From NCBI RefSeq assembly GCF_023544665.1, contig NZ_JAMJFL010000004.1, positions 1-64,000 of the forward strand: a stretch of DNA of 64,000 nucleotides. Reading direction: 5' to 3'. Positions 17,065-25,250 of this stretch are shown here, in pieces (the stretch's first letter is position 1; each line of letters starts with the position of its first letter). The position numbers and the translations under genes are program-made. Under the pieces are notes generated by a model, which made no database searches, was not told the origin of the DNA, and was given only the letters and a program-made list of their open reading frames with translations. The DNA comes from Streptomyces sp. YS415 (GTDB lineage Bacteria > Actinomycetota > Actinomycetes > Streptomycetales > Streptomycetaceae).

Positions 17065-17601
17065 TCAGGCGTCGCGGGCCGCCGGAGCGTCCACCGTCCA
17101 GCCCAGCGGGTGCGGCACGGTGTTGTCCGCGGCAGGGGCCGGTGGTTCTCCGCCGGCCTCGTTGAAAGCGGTCAGGGCCTCGATGAGAGCCATCCGCTGC
17201 GCGGGGGCGAGCCGTTCGACGATCGTGGCGATCTCGGCACGACGCCGGGCGGTGACGTCCGCGACCGTGCGCCGGCCCTCCTCGGTGAGCCGCAGCAGCG
17301 TCTCGCGGCGGTTGTCGGGATTGGCCTGCCGGTCGGCGAGCCCGGCGGCGATGAGCCGGTCCACCATCCGCATGGCGGTGGACGGCGCCACCTGGAGCAG
17401 GTCGGCGAGGGCGACCAGCTTGGTGGCCCCGCGGGTGGAGAGCACGACCAGCATCCGGAACTGCGGGAGGGTCACGCGCTCCTCGACTTCGGCGAGGGAT
17501 CGGGCCGAGACCGCCACCAGCAGGCGGGAGGCGGTCAGCACCGCACGGGTGACCGCGTCAACGTCGTCCATCGCCCCTGCGGGGGTCTCGCGCTCCGGCA
17601 T
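17065..17601 (-). CDS. MarR-family transcriptional regulator
   Basis: 178 residues. The winged helix region includes LPQFRMLVVLSTRG, LADLLQVAPSTAMRMVDRLIAAGL (recognition helix) and the wing ANPDNRRETLLRLTEEGRRTV. Alternative starts are GTG/ATG at 17601 and the Met at 17571; the latter begins closer to the dimerisation helix. It precedes the membrane-protein gene on the same strand. TGCCGGAAACCGGCA, a perfect 15-bp palindrome at 17703-17717 upstream of the gene, resembles the repeat at 16975-16989 downstream and may be an autoregulatory site. Confidence 0.9.
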   Translation of the reverse strand: MPERETPAGAMDDVDAVTRAVLTASRLLVAVSARSLAEVEERVTLPQFRMLVVLSTRGATKLVALADLLQVAPSTAMRMVDRLIAAGLADRQANPDNRRETLLRLTEEGRRTVADVTARRRAEIATIVERLAPAQRMALIEALTAFNEAGGEPPAPAADNTVPHPLGWTVDAPAARDA

Positions 17602-17702
17602 GTGCTCTTTGTACCGAAGTCGGGAAGGCCGAGTGCCTACTTGACCCGGCCGATGACGCCTTCCTTCTCACCAGGGCCCGGCATGCAGAACCCTGCGAAC
17701 AC

Positions 17703-17717
17703 TGCCGGAAACCGGCA
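17703..17717. promoter_or_regulatory. Perfect palindrome upstream of the MarR gene
   Basis: TGCCGG, AAA, CCGGCA. It lies about 100 bases upstream of the MarR start and 70 bases before the small membrane protein on the plus strand, so it could control either. A diverged copy (TGCCGG AATCA GGCA) is on the other side of the MarR gene at 16975-16989. Confidence 0.4.
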
Positions 17718-17787
17718 ATGCAGGGCCGTGGGCCGGTCGTACAGCATGGGTCGGGAGAAGCGCGGCAGGGGGAAGGGGCATCGGGAC

Positions 17788-18276
17788 ATGCGGACCTTCC
17801 TGGTTGCCGCCACGGGGCTTCCCACGATCCTGCTGACCGCTGCGCTCGTCGTGGTCGTGTGCTTCTGGCTGCTGGTCGCCGTGGGCGCCGCCGCCCCCGA
17901 CAGCTTCGACAGGGACGTGGATCTGCGGGCGCAGCGCATGGGGGGCGTACCGGTCGCGGTCGCCTTCTCGCTACTGACGGCGGTCGCCTGGGCCTTGAGT
18001 GTCGGAGCGACGATCGCCCTGACCTCGGCCGCGCCCCCGGGGCCGGTCACCGTACTTCTGCGCCTGGCCGTTCCCGTGGGTGCGCTGCTCGTGGCCTGGC
18101 CCACCACCCGCTGGATCGTACGGCGCCTGCACCGCCTCTCCCCGGACGAACCGGGGCCCCGGCAGCACGCGGCTGAGCCTCGGACGCTGCCCGTCCCACC
18201 TCCGGCCTCCCAACCTCCCGTCTCGAACGCTGCTGTGCCGCATAGACGTATGGGCAGCCGTCACGGCTGCGGATGA
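17788..18276 (+). CDS. Small membrane protein, YqiJ-like N-terminal type
   Basis: 162 residues from the ATG 17788 (GGGGGAAGGGGC upstream). The order is a hydrophobic helix (TGLPTILLTAALVVVVCFWLL), a polar stretch AAPDSFDRDVDLRAQRMGGVPV, two more helices, and an Arg/Pro-rich cytoplasmic tail. The layout resembles streptomycete proteins related to the YqiJ inner-membrane family, which sit beside flotillin-like genes. No flotillin or OB-fold region is present here, so the function is unknown. The last about 12 residues look unlike the rest. Confidence 0.65.
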   Translation: MRTFLVAATGLPTILLTAALVVVVCFWLLVAVGAAAPDSFDRDVDLRAQRMGGVPVAVAFSLLTAVAWALSVGATIALTSAAPPGPVTVLLRLAVPVGALLVAWPTTRWIVRRLHRLSPDEPGPRQHAAEPRTLPVPPPASQPPVSNAAVPHRRMGSRHGCG

Positions 18277-18331
18277 GCACGCGCCGCGGCGGACAGAGAT
18301 GAACGACGGCTGTGGCACCGTCCCGGCCGGC

Positions 18332-18901
18332 TCAGTCGCCCTTGTGCCGCTGGTAATAGCGGGCCACGCGCGCGCGGTTGCCGCACCGGGCGGCCGAGCA
18401 CCAGCGGCGGCGCGGATGCGCGGGCAGGAACAGCATCACGCAGTCCTCGGCCTCGCAGGGGCGGACCGTGAGGACGGCCGGGTCGGCCAGCAGTGCGGCA
18501 GCATCCTCGGCGAGCAGGGCGGCGAGGCGCGTGCCGGGCGTGCCGGTCCGGCGGGAGGTCAGGGTGACCGCGGTGCCGCCCCAGCCCACTCGCGGGACGG
18601 CGGGCGCGGCGGACAGCGCTGCGTTGAGGCCGTCGAGCGCGGCCGTGGGAGGCCGCTCACCCTGCCGAGCGGCGTTGACGGCGACCGCGATGTGTTCGCG
18701 TACGGCGTGCACGGCGGCCAGATCGGCGTCTGAGTACGGCGTCGTGTCCGGCTCCGGGAGGCGGTCGGCTTGAAGGACGAGCCACGACCGCAACTGCGTG
18801 ACGTCGGCGAGCAGGTCCACCGGGCCGTCGGGGGTGATCGCCCGGGTGTTCACCACATCGAGGGCCAGGGGCTCTCCGGTGAGCGGTCTGAGATCAACCA
18901 T
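18332..18901 (-). CDS. CGNR zinc-finger regulator with ABATE domain
   Basis: 189 residues from the ATG 18901 (MVDLRPLTGEPLALDVVNTR). The N-terminal ABATE-type domain starts with the usual GEPLALDVVNT. The C-terminal CGNR finger is CEAEDC...RRRWCSAARCGNRARVARYY with four cysteines. These proteins are thought to be stress-related transcription regulators. It is divergent from an alpha/beta-hydrolase gene whose promoter lies in the 88-base gap and is the probable regulator of that gene. The start is almost leaderless relative to the nearest -10-like TAGCAT. Confidence 0.9.
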   Translation of the reverse strand: MVDLRPLTGEPLALDVVNTRAITPDGPVDLLADVTQLRSWLVLQADRLPEPDTTPYSDADLAAVHAVREHIAVAVNAARQGERPPTAALDGLNAALSAAPAVPRVGWGGTAVTLTSRRTGTPGTRLAALLAEDAAALLADPAVLTVRPCEAEDCVMLFLPAHPRRRWCSAARCGNRARVARYYQRHKGD

Positions 18902-18924
18902 GGACCTAATGCTACCGAATCCCA

Positions 18925-18954
18925 TTGACGCGTTAGAGCTGGACCCGCTACAAC
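18925..18954 (+). promoter_or_regulatory. Promoter of the alpha/beta-hydrolase gene
   Basis: TTGACG (18925-18930), an 18-base spacer and TACAAC (18949-18954). Transcription would start near 18961, leaving a short leader that carries AAGGAGG at 18972-18978. This is one of the better sigma-70-like promoters in the window. Confidence 0.6.
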
Positions 18955-18989
18955 TAATGCATAACGCCGCCAAGGAGGCATGTGAAGTC

Positions 18990-19862
18990 ATGGTTGTGGC
19001 CATAGCACGCACCGTTCATCGCCACGTCGAGGTCGACGGAGTGCGGGTCTTCTACCGCGAATCGGTCCCCGACCGGCCGGACGCCCCCGTCCTGCTCCTG
19101 CTGCACGGATTCCCCTCGGGCTCCCACCAGTTCAGGCGTCTGATCGACGCGCTCGGCACGCAGTACCGACTGATCGCTCCGGACTACCCCGGCTTCGGGC
19201 ACACCGAGACCCCCGACGACTTCGTCTACACCTTCGATCACCTCGCGGACATCATCGAAGGCTTCGTTACCCGGCTCGGGCTGACCCGGTTCGCCATGTA
19301 CGTCTTCGACTTCGGAGCCCCGGTCGGCTTCCGGCTGGCGACCCGGCACCCGGAATGGACAGCAGGCCTCGTCGTACAGAACGGCAACGCCTACGAGCAG
19401 GGCCTGTCGGACGGCGCTCGTGACTTCATCGCCCTGACGCCGGACGCCCCCGGCAGCGAAGAAGCCATTCGCGGCCTGCTGACCCTGCCCGGCACGCGTG
19501 GGCAGTACGAGGGCGGCACCAGCGTTCCCGAACTCGTCGCTCCCGACGGCTGGACCCTGGACCAGCACTTCCTGGACCTGCCTGGACGCAAGGAAGCCCA
19601 GATCGCCCTGGCCTTCGACTACCACACCAACGTCGAGCGCTATCCGCAGTGGCAGGCCTGGCTGCGCGAGCACACCCCACCCGCTCTGATCACCTGGGGC
19701 CGCAACGACCCCTTCTTCCCCGAAGCCGGCGCCCACGCCTATCTGGCCGACCTCCCCGACGCCGAACTCCACATCTTCGACACCGGCCACTTCGCCCTGG
19801 AGGAGAAGCTCCCCGAAATCGCTCCGCTCATCGCCGACTTCCTCGACCGCACCTGGAAATGA
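18990..19862 (+). CDS. Alpha/beta hydrolase, haloalkane-dehalogenase-like
   Basis: 290 residues. ATG 18990 is the only usable start: a nearer ATG at 18980 is followed directly by TGA, and GTG 18982 runs into a stop. The oxyanion loop is LLLHGFPSGSHQFR, the elbow is MYVFDFGAPVGFRLA with an Asp nucleophile in place of Ser, and the histidine is in FDTGHFALEEK. The lid contains the long ALTPDAPGSEEAIRGLLTLPGTRGQYEGG insertion. The pattern is that of haloalkane dehalogenases and related hydrolases. It is divergent from the CGNR regulator. The real substrate is unknown. Confidence 0.87.
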   Translation: MVVAIARTVHRHVEVDGVRVFYRESVPDRPDAPVLLLLHGFPSGSHQFRRLIDALGTQYRLIAPDYPGFGHTETPDDFVYTFDHLADIIEGFVTRLGLTRFAMYVFDFGAPVGFRLATRHPEWTAGLVVQNGNAYEQGLSDGARDFIALTPDAPGSEEAIRGLLTLPGTRGQYEGGTSVPELVAPDGWTLDQHFLDLPGRKEAQIALAFDYHTNVERYPQWQAWLREHTPPALITWGRNDPFFPEAGAHAYLADLPDAELHIFDTGHFALEEKLPEIAPLIADFLDRTWK

Positions 19863-19965
19863 CTGGCGCCAGACTCCGGCTCGTCTCGACGACCTCTGGA
19901 CCGGCTACTTCTACGGCAGCGGATATCCGGGTGCAGTGCGCCGGTTGCCAGGAGATGCTGGCGCA

Positions 19966-20736
19966 GTGCATCAGGTGCAGGAAATCGCGGACGTGGTCGA
20001 CGGCGTACTGGGCCGAGATCTCATCGGCATCTACCTCCACGGCTCCTCCGTGCTCGGTGGACTCAGACCGGCCAGCGACGTGGACGTGCTGGTCGTCTCC
20101 CGACGGCGAATGCAGGAGCAGGATCGACGGACACTCCTCGGTGCACTGCTCAAAATATCCGGCTCCCGAAACGGAGCCCGCCCGGTCGAACTGACCGTGG
20201 TCGTTCAGTCCGAGGTCAGGCCGTGGAAGTACCCACCGACCGGCGATTTCCTCTACGGGGAGTGGCTGCGCACGGAGTACCAGGCCGGAGAGGTCCCCCA
20301 CCCGGAGCCGATGCCCGACCTGGCCCTGCTCATCACCATGGTGCTGAGCGGCGACCACCCCCTCACCGGCCCGCACCCGGCGCAGGTCCTCGCCCCCGTT
20401 CCGCAGGTCGACCTGGTCCGAGCGAGCCTGGCGGGCATTCCCGGCCTGCTCGACGACCTGCACGGCGACACCCGCAACGTCCTGCTGACCTTTGCCCGCA
20501 TCTGGACCACGCTCGCCACGGGCCGGATCAGATCGAAGGACGCCGCCGCCGACTGGGCGCTCACCCAGCTCCCGCCCGAGCACCGCGCCGCCCTCCAGCA
20601 CGCCAGGCACCTCTACCTCAACTGCCCCTACGCCGAAGAGAACTGGAGCGATGCACTGCTGGCGCAGGTACGTGCGCATGTGGACCACGTACTCTCCCAG
20701 ATCGACCGCCTGCGCGCCCGGACCCCCGGGATGTGA
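19966..20736 (+). CDS. AadA-like aminoglycoside nucleotidyltransferase
   Basis: 256 residues from GTG 19966, which has AGGAGAT upstream; an in-frame GTG at 19936 would add ten residues unlike the family. The nucleotidyltransferase core GIYLHGSSVLGGLRPASDVDVLVV has the GS(x)nDxD metal motif, and the C-terminal helical domain (LLTFARIWTTLATGRIRSKDAAADWAL, HLYLNCPYAEENWSD) matches ANT(3'')-type adenylyltransferases. These transfer AMP from ATP to streptomycin or spectinomycin. Chromosomal streptomycete homologues are common and often not tied to a known resistance, so substrate is open. It follows the hydrolase after about 100 bases. Confidence 0.87.
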   Translation: MHQVQEIADVVDGVLGRDLIGIYLHGSSVLGGLRPASDVDVLVVSRRRMQEQDRRTLLGALLKISGSRNGARPVELTVVVQSEVRPWKYPPTGDFLYGEWLRTEYQAGEVPHPEPMPDLALLITMVLSGDHPLTGPHPAQVLAPVPQVDLVRASLAGIPGLLDDLHGDTRNVLLTFARIWTTLATGRIRSKDAAADWALTQLPPEHRAALQHARHLYLNCPYAEENWSDALLAQVRAHVDHVLSQIDRLRARTPGM

Positions 20737-20779
20737 AGGCCGCTGACTCCCAGCAACGCCCTGCTTCTAAAGTTCCCCC

Positions 20780-21313
20780 GTGGATGTCAGCAACTGGTTC
20801 CCGGTCGAGAACCCGGAAGACCACGGCGAGGAGCCCTGGGACTTCCACGAGGCAGAACTCGCCTTCCTCGCGGCCCTGCGCGCCCGGGCCGCCGCCTGGC
20901 GAGTGCCGTGGGCTTCCAGTCAGGTCGGACGGCCCGAGGACGACTCGTCGCTCCTCGTTCATGTCGACCTGGTCGACGAGGAGCGCGGGCTGCTGCTCGG
21001 CGGGTGGGCTGTGCACTTCCACGGCACCCGGGTACGGGCGGGGAAAGTCCGGGACCAGCTCCTCAACCTCCACGAGTCGCCGGAGCTCGGCTACTTCAGA
21101 GCCTCCGGCACGGTCGGGGAGCTCGCGGAACGGTGCGCCGCCTGGTTCGAGCACGTGTTGAGTCGACCGGTCGTCCGCCTCGAATGGCCGTCCGGGGCCG
21201 GGGCGTACGTCACCCGCTGGGAGTTCGCCGACACGGGCGAGGCGTTGGGAGCAACCGGCGTCATCCCCGCCGACGGCTCACCGCCGGCCCACCGACGCAC
21301 CCTTCGCCCCTGA
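20780..21313 (+). CDS. Conserved protein of unknown function
   Basis: 177 residues from GTG 20780. It is acidic and Trp rich, with NWFPVENPEDHGEEPWDF at the start, SLLVHVDLVDEERGLLLGGWAV in the middle and YVTRWEFADTGEAL near the end. There is no signal or membrane helix and no known domain. It lies 43 bases downstream of the AadA-like gene and may be cotranscribed. Coding is supported by codon bias and by the sensible alternation of hydrophobic and polar residues. Confidence 0.65.
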   Translation: MDVSNWFPVENPEDHGEEPWDFHEAELAFLAALRARAAAWRVPWASSQVGRPEDDSSLLVHVDLVDEERGLLLGGWAVHFHGTRVRAGKVRDQLLNLHESPELGYFRASGTVGELAERCAAWFEHVLSRPVVRLEWPSGAGAYVTRWEFADTGEALGATGVIPADGSPPAHRRTLRP

Positions 21314-21328
21314 ACCGCCGTCAGAGCC

Positions 21329-22177
21329 TCAGCCGTTCAGCAGGCTGTCCAGCACGGACAGGACAAATCCGGTGAGCGGCAGGAAGGTTGCGATCGAGCC
21401 GAGTACGGTGACGAAGAGGCCCGCGGTCATGTGGGCCACAGCTCGGCCGCCTCGGACCCTCTTGGGGTTCTGCGGATCGTAGGTGACGTCCACAACCGGA
21501 TTCCGGCGCCGCATCAGCACGGTGACGGTCGACTCCTGGGTCACGGGTACGCCCCCGGCGGTCGTGAACCGCAGGACGGGGTGCATGGCCTGCTGCTTCG
21601 GGGTCGTGCGGTAGTCGACGATTTCTCCGGGCACCGTCACCCCTCGGCGGCGCAGGATCCACGGGTCGCGCAGGAAGAACTTCCAGGCCAGCACCAGGAG
21701 TCCGGCGCCGCCGGGCAGCAGCAACGCGGTGGCGGTCAGCCAGCCCAGTTGGTCCGGCGCGTCCACGACCGTGAACAGGACGACGAGCAGCAGCAGATAG
21801 CCGCCCACCCCGATGGTCCACTTGGCCGCGCGGGTGCTCAGGGCCAGCGGCGTGCGAGGCGTGGGTTCGGTGCTGACCAGCGCCACGCCGTCCGATACGG
21901 GCGTGTGGCCCCTCATGGCCCGGCGCAGGGCCTCGGTGAACGCGCCGACGGCATTGCTGTTGCCGCTGCTCACCTGGAAGCCGTCCCCCGAGGTGTCGCC
22001 GCTGATCCGCAGCCGTACCGATGTCGCGCCGTCGCTCTCCACGGCGCCGAGGGCCCGCAACGGTATCCGCCACGTCAGGCGGCCCCGCACCACCCGCACC
22101 TCTCCATTCTCCAGTCGCATGGCGCCTCCGCGCCCCTTCAGCACCACACTCACGTCCCGCCCCATGAGGCGGATCAT
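21329..22177 (-). CDS. DUF3592-type membrane protein
   Basis: About 282 residues. The start is uncertain: ATG 22177, ATG 22165 and an upstream TTG at 22186 all lack a clear site. Residues 10-95 look like a PH-like domain (RVVRGRLTWRIPLRALGAVES). Two helices (WTIGVGGYLLLLVVLFTVV, LTATALLLPGGAGLLVLAWKFF) are followed by a beta domain with VPGEIVDYRTT...VLRFTTAGG typical of DUF3592, and a final helix. The function is unknown. It is convergent with the plus-strand gene ending at 21313. Confidence 0.75.
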   Translation of the reverse strand: MIRLMGRDVSVVLKGRGGAMRLENGEVRVVRGRLTWRIPLRALGAVESDGATSVRLRISGDTSGDGFQVSSGNSNAVGAFTEALRRAMRGHTPVSDGVALVSTEPTPRTPLALSTRAAKWTIGVGGYLLLLVVLFTVVDAPDQLGWLTATALLLPGGAGLLVLAWKFFLRDPWILRRRGVTVPGEIVDYRTTPKQQAMHPVLRFTTAGGVPVTQESTVTVLMRRRNPVVDVTYDPQNPKRVRGGRAVAHMTAGLFVTVLGSIATFLPLTGFVLSVLDSLLNG

Positions 22178-22320
22178 AGGGCCCAATTGGTTCTACGCCC
22201 CGCCAGGCCGCTTCCAGTTGGGCGCAGACGCATGCCGGCCAGGACCCCGCGCAGCCGACGAAGGTCGAGGTAGGCAGCACCGACAACATGCTGTCAGTAC
22301 CACGGGCTACGGTGCGGCCA

Positions 22321-22956
22321 TGTCATTTGCCCTGCCCGAGGGGCTGCCTCCCGGCCGGTTCGTGTCTCGTGGTTCCGCACCTGTGTGGGTCTCTGACGAA
22401 TGCCCTCATGCCCCCTCATGCCGTGGAACAGCTATGGCCTCGCCTGCTGTGCGAGCAACCAGCGCGTGGCCTGGTTCCGTTGCTGTGTCCGCCGTACGCC
22501 ATAGGAAGTCCGCTCAACCCGGACCACGTGGACGCCGTCCGCCTGGAGGAGAGACCGGCCGCGGACTTCGCCCACCGGTTCCGGTGCCTGAAGGAATCGC
22601 GCCATGGCCCCACGATCCCGGTCCGCCCTTCGAGCACTGGCCGGGTTTGGCACCGCAGATGCCCGCTTCCTCCGCGGATTCGGCGCCGGCGGAAGCTGCG
22701 GCAAGCCTGCCGGCCTGGCTCGTCCAGACCGGCCCCTTCGGCCTGAACGAGTGCCGTCTCGTGCTCGTACCCGGCCGTCGGGGCAGCGATGCTCCTGGCG
22801 TCGATCGGCTGGTCCGCAAGGGCACCGCTGCCTCTGCTGTGCGCACTCCTGCGGAGCTGGGAGGACCGCTTCGGCGCTCAGACCGTGGCGGTGTTCGGCC
22901 CCGAGTACGCGGCGGGCCTCGTGGGACGGACCAACTGAACGTTCTGGTGGGACTGA
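22321..22956 (+). pseudogene. Decayed DUF4253 gene
   Basis: Family segments occur in order but in alternating frames: LPEGLPPGRFVS..PVWVSDE (frame of 22321), then ARGLVPLLCPP and PDHVDAVRLEERPAADFAH (next frame), then PWPHDPGPPFEHWPGLAP and GLNECRLVLVPGR (first frame), then SIGWSARAPLPLLCALLRSW and EDRFGAQTVAVFG (second frame). At the end, GLVGRTN is followed by TGA (22936) and then codons for TFWWD and a second stop, so the conserved Trp codon of the RTxWxFWWD end has become a stop. About 40 residues before EYAAGLVGRT are missing. At least three frame changes, one deletion and one nonsense change make it non-functional. Confidence 0.8.
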
Positions 22957-23115
22957 TGCGATCCCGCGATTACTCGGCAGCAGCTCCCTTGCCAGACGCA
23001 CCGTTCCCGCGGTCGGACGCGTGGTCGTGAAGGCGGCAGGAGCCACTGCCGAGCCGCCTCCGCGGACGAATTACCCTGGTGCGCACTTGACCGGGTTGTG
23101 ATTACCGAAGCACTT

Positions 23116-23388
23116 TCATACGTTCGTTACCGGGCTGCTCGGGCGGGACTTTTTTACGGTCTGGCGCGGCACCTCGGAACCCTCTTGGAGGTCTGCGGCG
23201 ATCGCCTCCGCAGTGGCTTCCGCGGCGATGTCGCTCAGGTCTTCGTTGATTTCGTGGGCGACCCGCTTGGCGTCCATCGCCAGCTTTACGGAGGACTTCA
23301 CCGTCCCTCGCACGACCGGCCGGATCATCTTTTTCAGGAGGGGTGCAGCCGCTACCCCGACCAAGAAGACAGGAAGTACAGGAAGCAT
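23116..23388 (-). CDS. DUF5132 small protein
   Basis: 90 residues. A hydrophobic start (MLPVLPVFLVGVAAAPLLKK) is followed by the basic, amphipathic RPVVRGTVKSSVKLAMDAKRVAHEINEDLSDIAAEATAE, the DUF5132 pattern. These proteins are short, probably membrane-associated through the N-terminal helix, and of unknown function. The gene sits in a locally AT-richer stretch (about 23100-23620) next to the NRPS cluster. TAAAAT near 23444 could be its -10 box, but no matching -35 is seen. Confidence 0.75.
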   Translation of the reverse strand: MLPVLPVFLVGVAAAPLLKKMIRPVVRGTVKSSVKLAMDAKRVAHEINEDLSDIAAEATAEAIAADLQEGSEVPRQTVKKSRPSSPVTNV

Positions 23389-23616
23389 GTCAGTACAGCC
23401 CTTCTAGCAGCCCGCCGGAATTGTCCGGCAGTATCCTGGAAATACCATTTTAGCTATCCGAGATCCCCTCTCACCAGGGCTTCTCGGGACATTCACCCGT
23501 TCGTGTGCATACCCGGTAGAGTTGATCTTTTCTGGTTCGATGTGACTTAGCGTGCGATACAGGGCAAGCTGTGCTTATCCGCCCCCAATGCGAGAATACT
23601 GAGCCGGGAGTGAATT

Positions 23617-23829
23617 GTGGAAAAGGCAGTTACCGACGAGGCCACTGCTGCGGCTGATCCCACGCCTGAGGAACTTCTCTATTCCGCTGAAGTGCGCCAT
23701 GTGAACGGGAAATGCACGCTCACCATCAGCGACCATCTGCACGACGCCGTGGAAATCTACGAAGTGCCGCGGGCGGCCGTGAAGAAACTCCCTTTCTACC
23801 TCTCGATGCTGAGGAACAAGCTTTCTTGA
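23617..23829 (+). CDS. Small protein of unknown function, 70 residues
   Basis: GTG 23617 is preceded by GGGAG with 6 bases spacing. The product has an acidic N-terminus, a beta-rich middle (YSAEVRHVNGKCTLTISDHLHDAVEIYEV) and a basic C-terminus (VKKLPFYLSMLRNKLS). One Cys is present and no helix spans a membrane. It is convergent with the acyl-CoA dehydrogenase gene, 17 bases away, at the edge of the NRPS cluster. I recognise no family. Confidence 0.55.
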   Translation: MEKAVTDEATAAADPTPEELLYSAEVRHVNGKCTLTISDHLHDAVEIYEVPRAAVKKLPFYLSMLRNKLS

Positions 23830-23845
23830 AAGGCGCCGGAAGGAG

Positions 23846-25129
23846 TCACGCCTGCCGCTGGGCGACCAGCGGCGCGGCCGGCCGGGAGCCCGTGAGCAGG
23901 GAGTGCGCGAGCACGCCGTAGAGGGTGTCATTGGGGCCGTCCGCGATCCGCAGGCCACGGATGTCGCGCAGGCGTTTCTCCATGGGCGTGCGACGGGTGT
24001 AGCCCTCGCTGCCGTGCAGTTGCAGCCCGATGTCGACGGCACGGTAGGCCGCGTCGGTGGCGAATGCCTTGGCGGCGGAGCAGGCCGCCACGTCGGCATC
24101 GTCCCCGTCCCGGCCGAGCCGCTCCAGCAGGGAGAAGCACCAGGCCGTGGCCGCCTGCACCTCGGCCGCCGCGGTGCCGATCCGGCACACGACGGAGGGC
24201 ACGCCGGCCAGGGATGTCCGGCCGACACTGCGTCGGCGGACCCTGGCCGTCGTCTCCTCGATCGCCTCGGTCGCCGCGCCGAGGCAGACCAGCGCCATCA
24301 TCAGCCGCCAGCCGGAGAAGTGGGAGTCGAAGATGCGGCGGCCGTCGCCGGGCCTGCCGAGCAGCGCCTCCCTGCCCACTCTGACGTTGTCGAAGTGCAG
24401 ATGCCCCAGGCTCCAGCCGCGCAGCCCCAAAGGCACGGTGGTCTCGGTGAGGATGCCCGGGGTCGTCATCGGCAACCAGACTGCCGACAGCGGCACTTCG
24501 CGCAGCCAGGCCCCGTCGGCGTCCCGTCCGGCGGCCTGTTCCGGGGTGACCAGTTTGCAGAAGACGACGAAACCGGTGGCTTCTTCCACCCTGCTGACCA
24601 GGCCCTTGGTCCCGGAGAGCAGCAGGTGATCACCCTGCTCGACCGCTACGGTGCGCAGGCCCCGCAGATCCGAGCCGGAGTGGGGTTCGCTGGAGGCCAC
24701 ACCGGCCAGCTCGCCGCCGCCCACGATCCGGTCGTGCACCGTCCGGGCGATCGGGGGCATGCCGTAGCGCACGGCCATCGCGCCGTGGGCCGAGCTGAAG
24801 ATCTCCCGGGCGTCGCAGTCCCGTCGGCCGGCCAGGAACATGGCCAGGCCTTGGGCCACGCGTTCCAGTCGTGGGGGGACGAGAGCGGTCGCGTCCCGGT
24901 CCCGGGCGGGGCCCCCGGCGTATGCCGGGTGACCTTCGGTGTGCGGCAGGTCGAACCCGGTTAAGCCGGCTTGGGCGGCGCGCTTGCGCAGTTCGAGCCA
25001 CGGCGGCCGGGCGGCGTCCTCGGTGACCGGGTGGGGCAGGTGCGTGTCGAGGAAGTCGGTGACACGGCAGGCGAATTGCTTCAGGCCGGGGTGGCGGGCG
25101 AGTACGGCGCAGGATTCCGAGAGAAACAC
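23846..25129 (-). CDS. Acyl-CoA dehydrogenase homologue of the NRPS cluster
   Basis: 427 residues with the ACAD three-part layout. There is an N-terminal helical domain, a beta domain with ELAGVASSEPHSGSDLRGLRT and GFVVFCKLV, and a C-terminal FAD-binding helical domain with GLQLHGSEGYTRRTPMEKRLRDIRGLRIADG. Typical ACADs have Glu-Gly-Thr where this reads IADGPND, so the usual catalytic Glu position carries Asp. It is the last gene of the minus-strand unit NRPS-exporter-MbtH-ACAD and may desaturate or otherwise tailor an acyl or aminoacyl group. Starter-unit tailoring is inference. Confidence 0.85.
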   Translation of the reverse strand: MFLSESCAVLARHPGLKQFACRVTDFLDTHLPHPVTEDAARPPWLELRKRAAQAGLTGFDLPHTEGHPAYAGGPARDRDATALVPPRLERVAQGLAMFLAGRRDCDAREIFSSAHGAMAVRYGMPPIARTVHDRIVGGGELAGVASSEPHSGSDLRGLRTVAVEQGDHLLLSGTKGLVSRVEEATGFVVFCKLVTPEQAAGRDADGAWLREVPLSAVWLPMTTPGILTETTVPLGLRGWSLGHLHFDNVRVGREALLGRPGDGRRIFDSHFSGWRLMMALVCLGAATEAIEETTARVRRRSVGRTSLAGVPSVVCRIGTAAAEVQAATAWCFSLLERLGRDGDDADVAACSAAKAFATDAAYRAVDIGLQLHGSEGYTRRTPMEKRLRDIRGLRIADGPNDTLYGVLAHSLLTGSRPAAPLVAQRQA

Positions 25130-25250
25130 GGGCGGTGTCCTAACGGCTCGTGGGATGAGGGGACTTCACCGGGCCGAAGTCCGGCAGGGGCTCTGCGGTT
25201 CGTGCACGGCGGGGACGGGGACGGCATGGTGCCGGTGGATGTCCGGCGGC

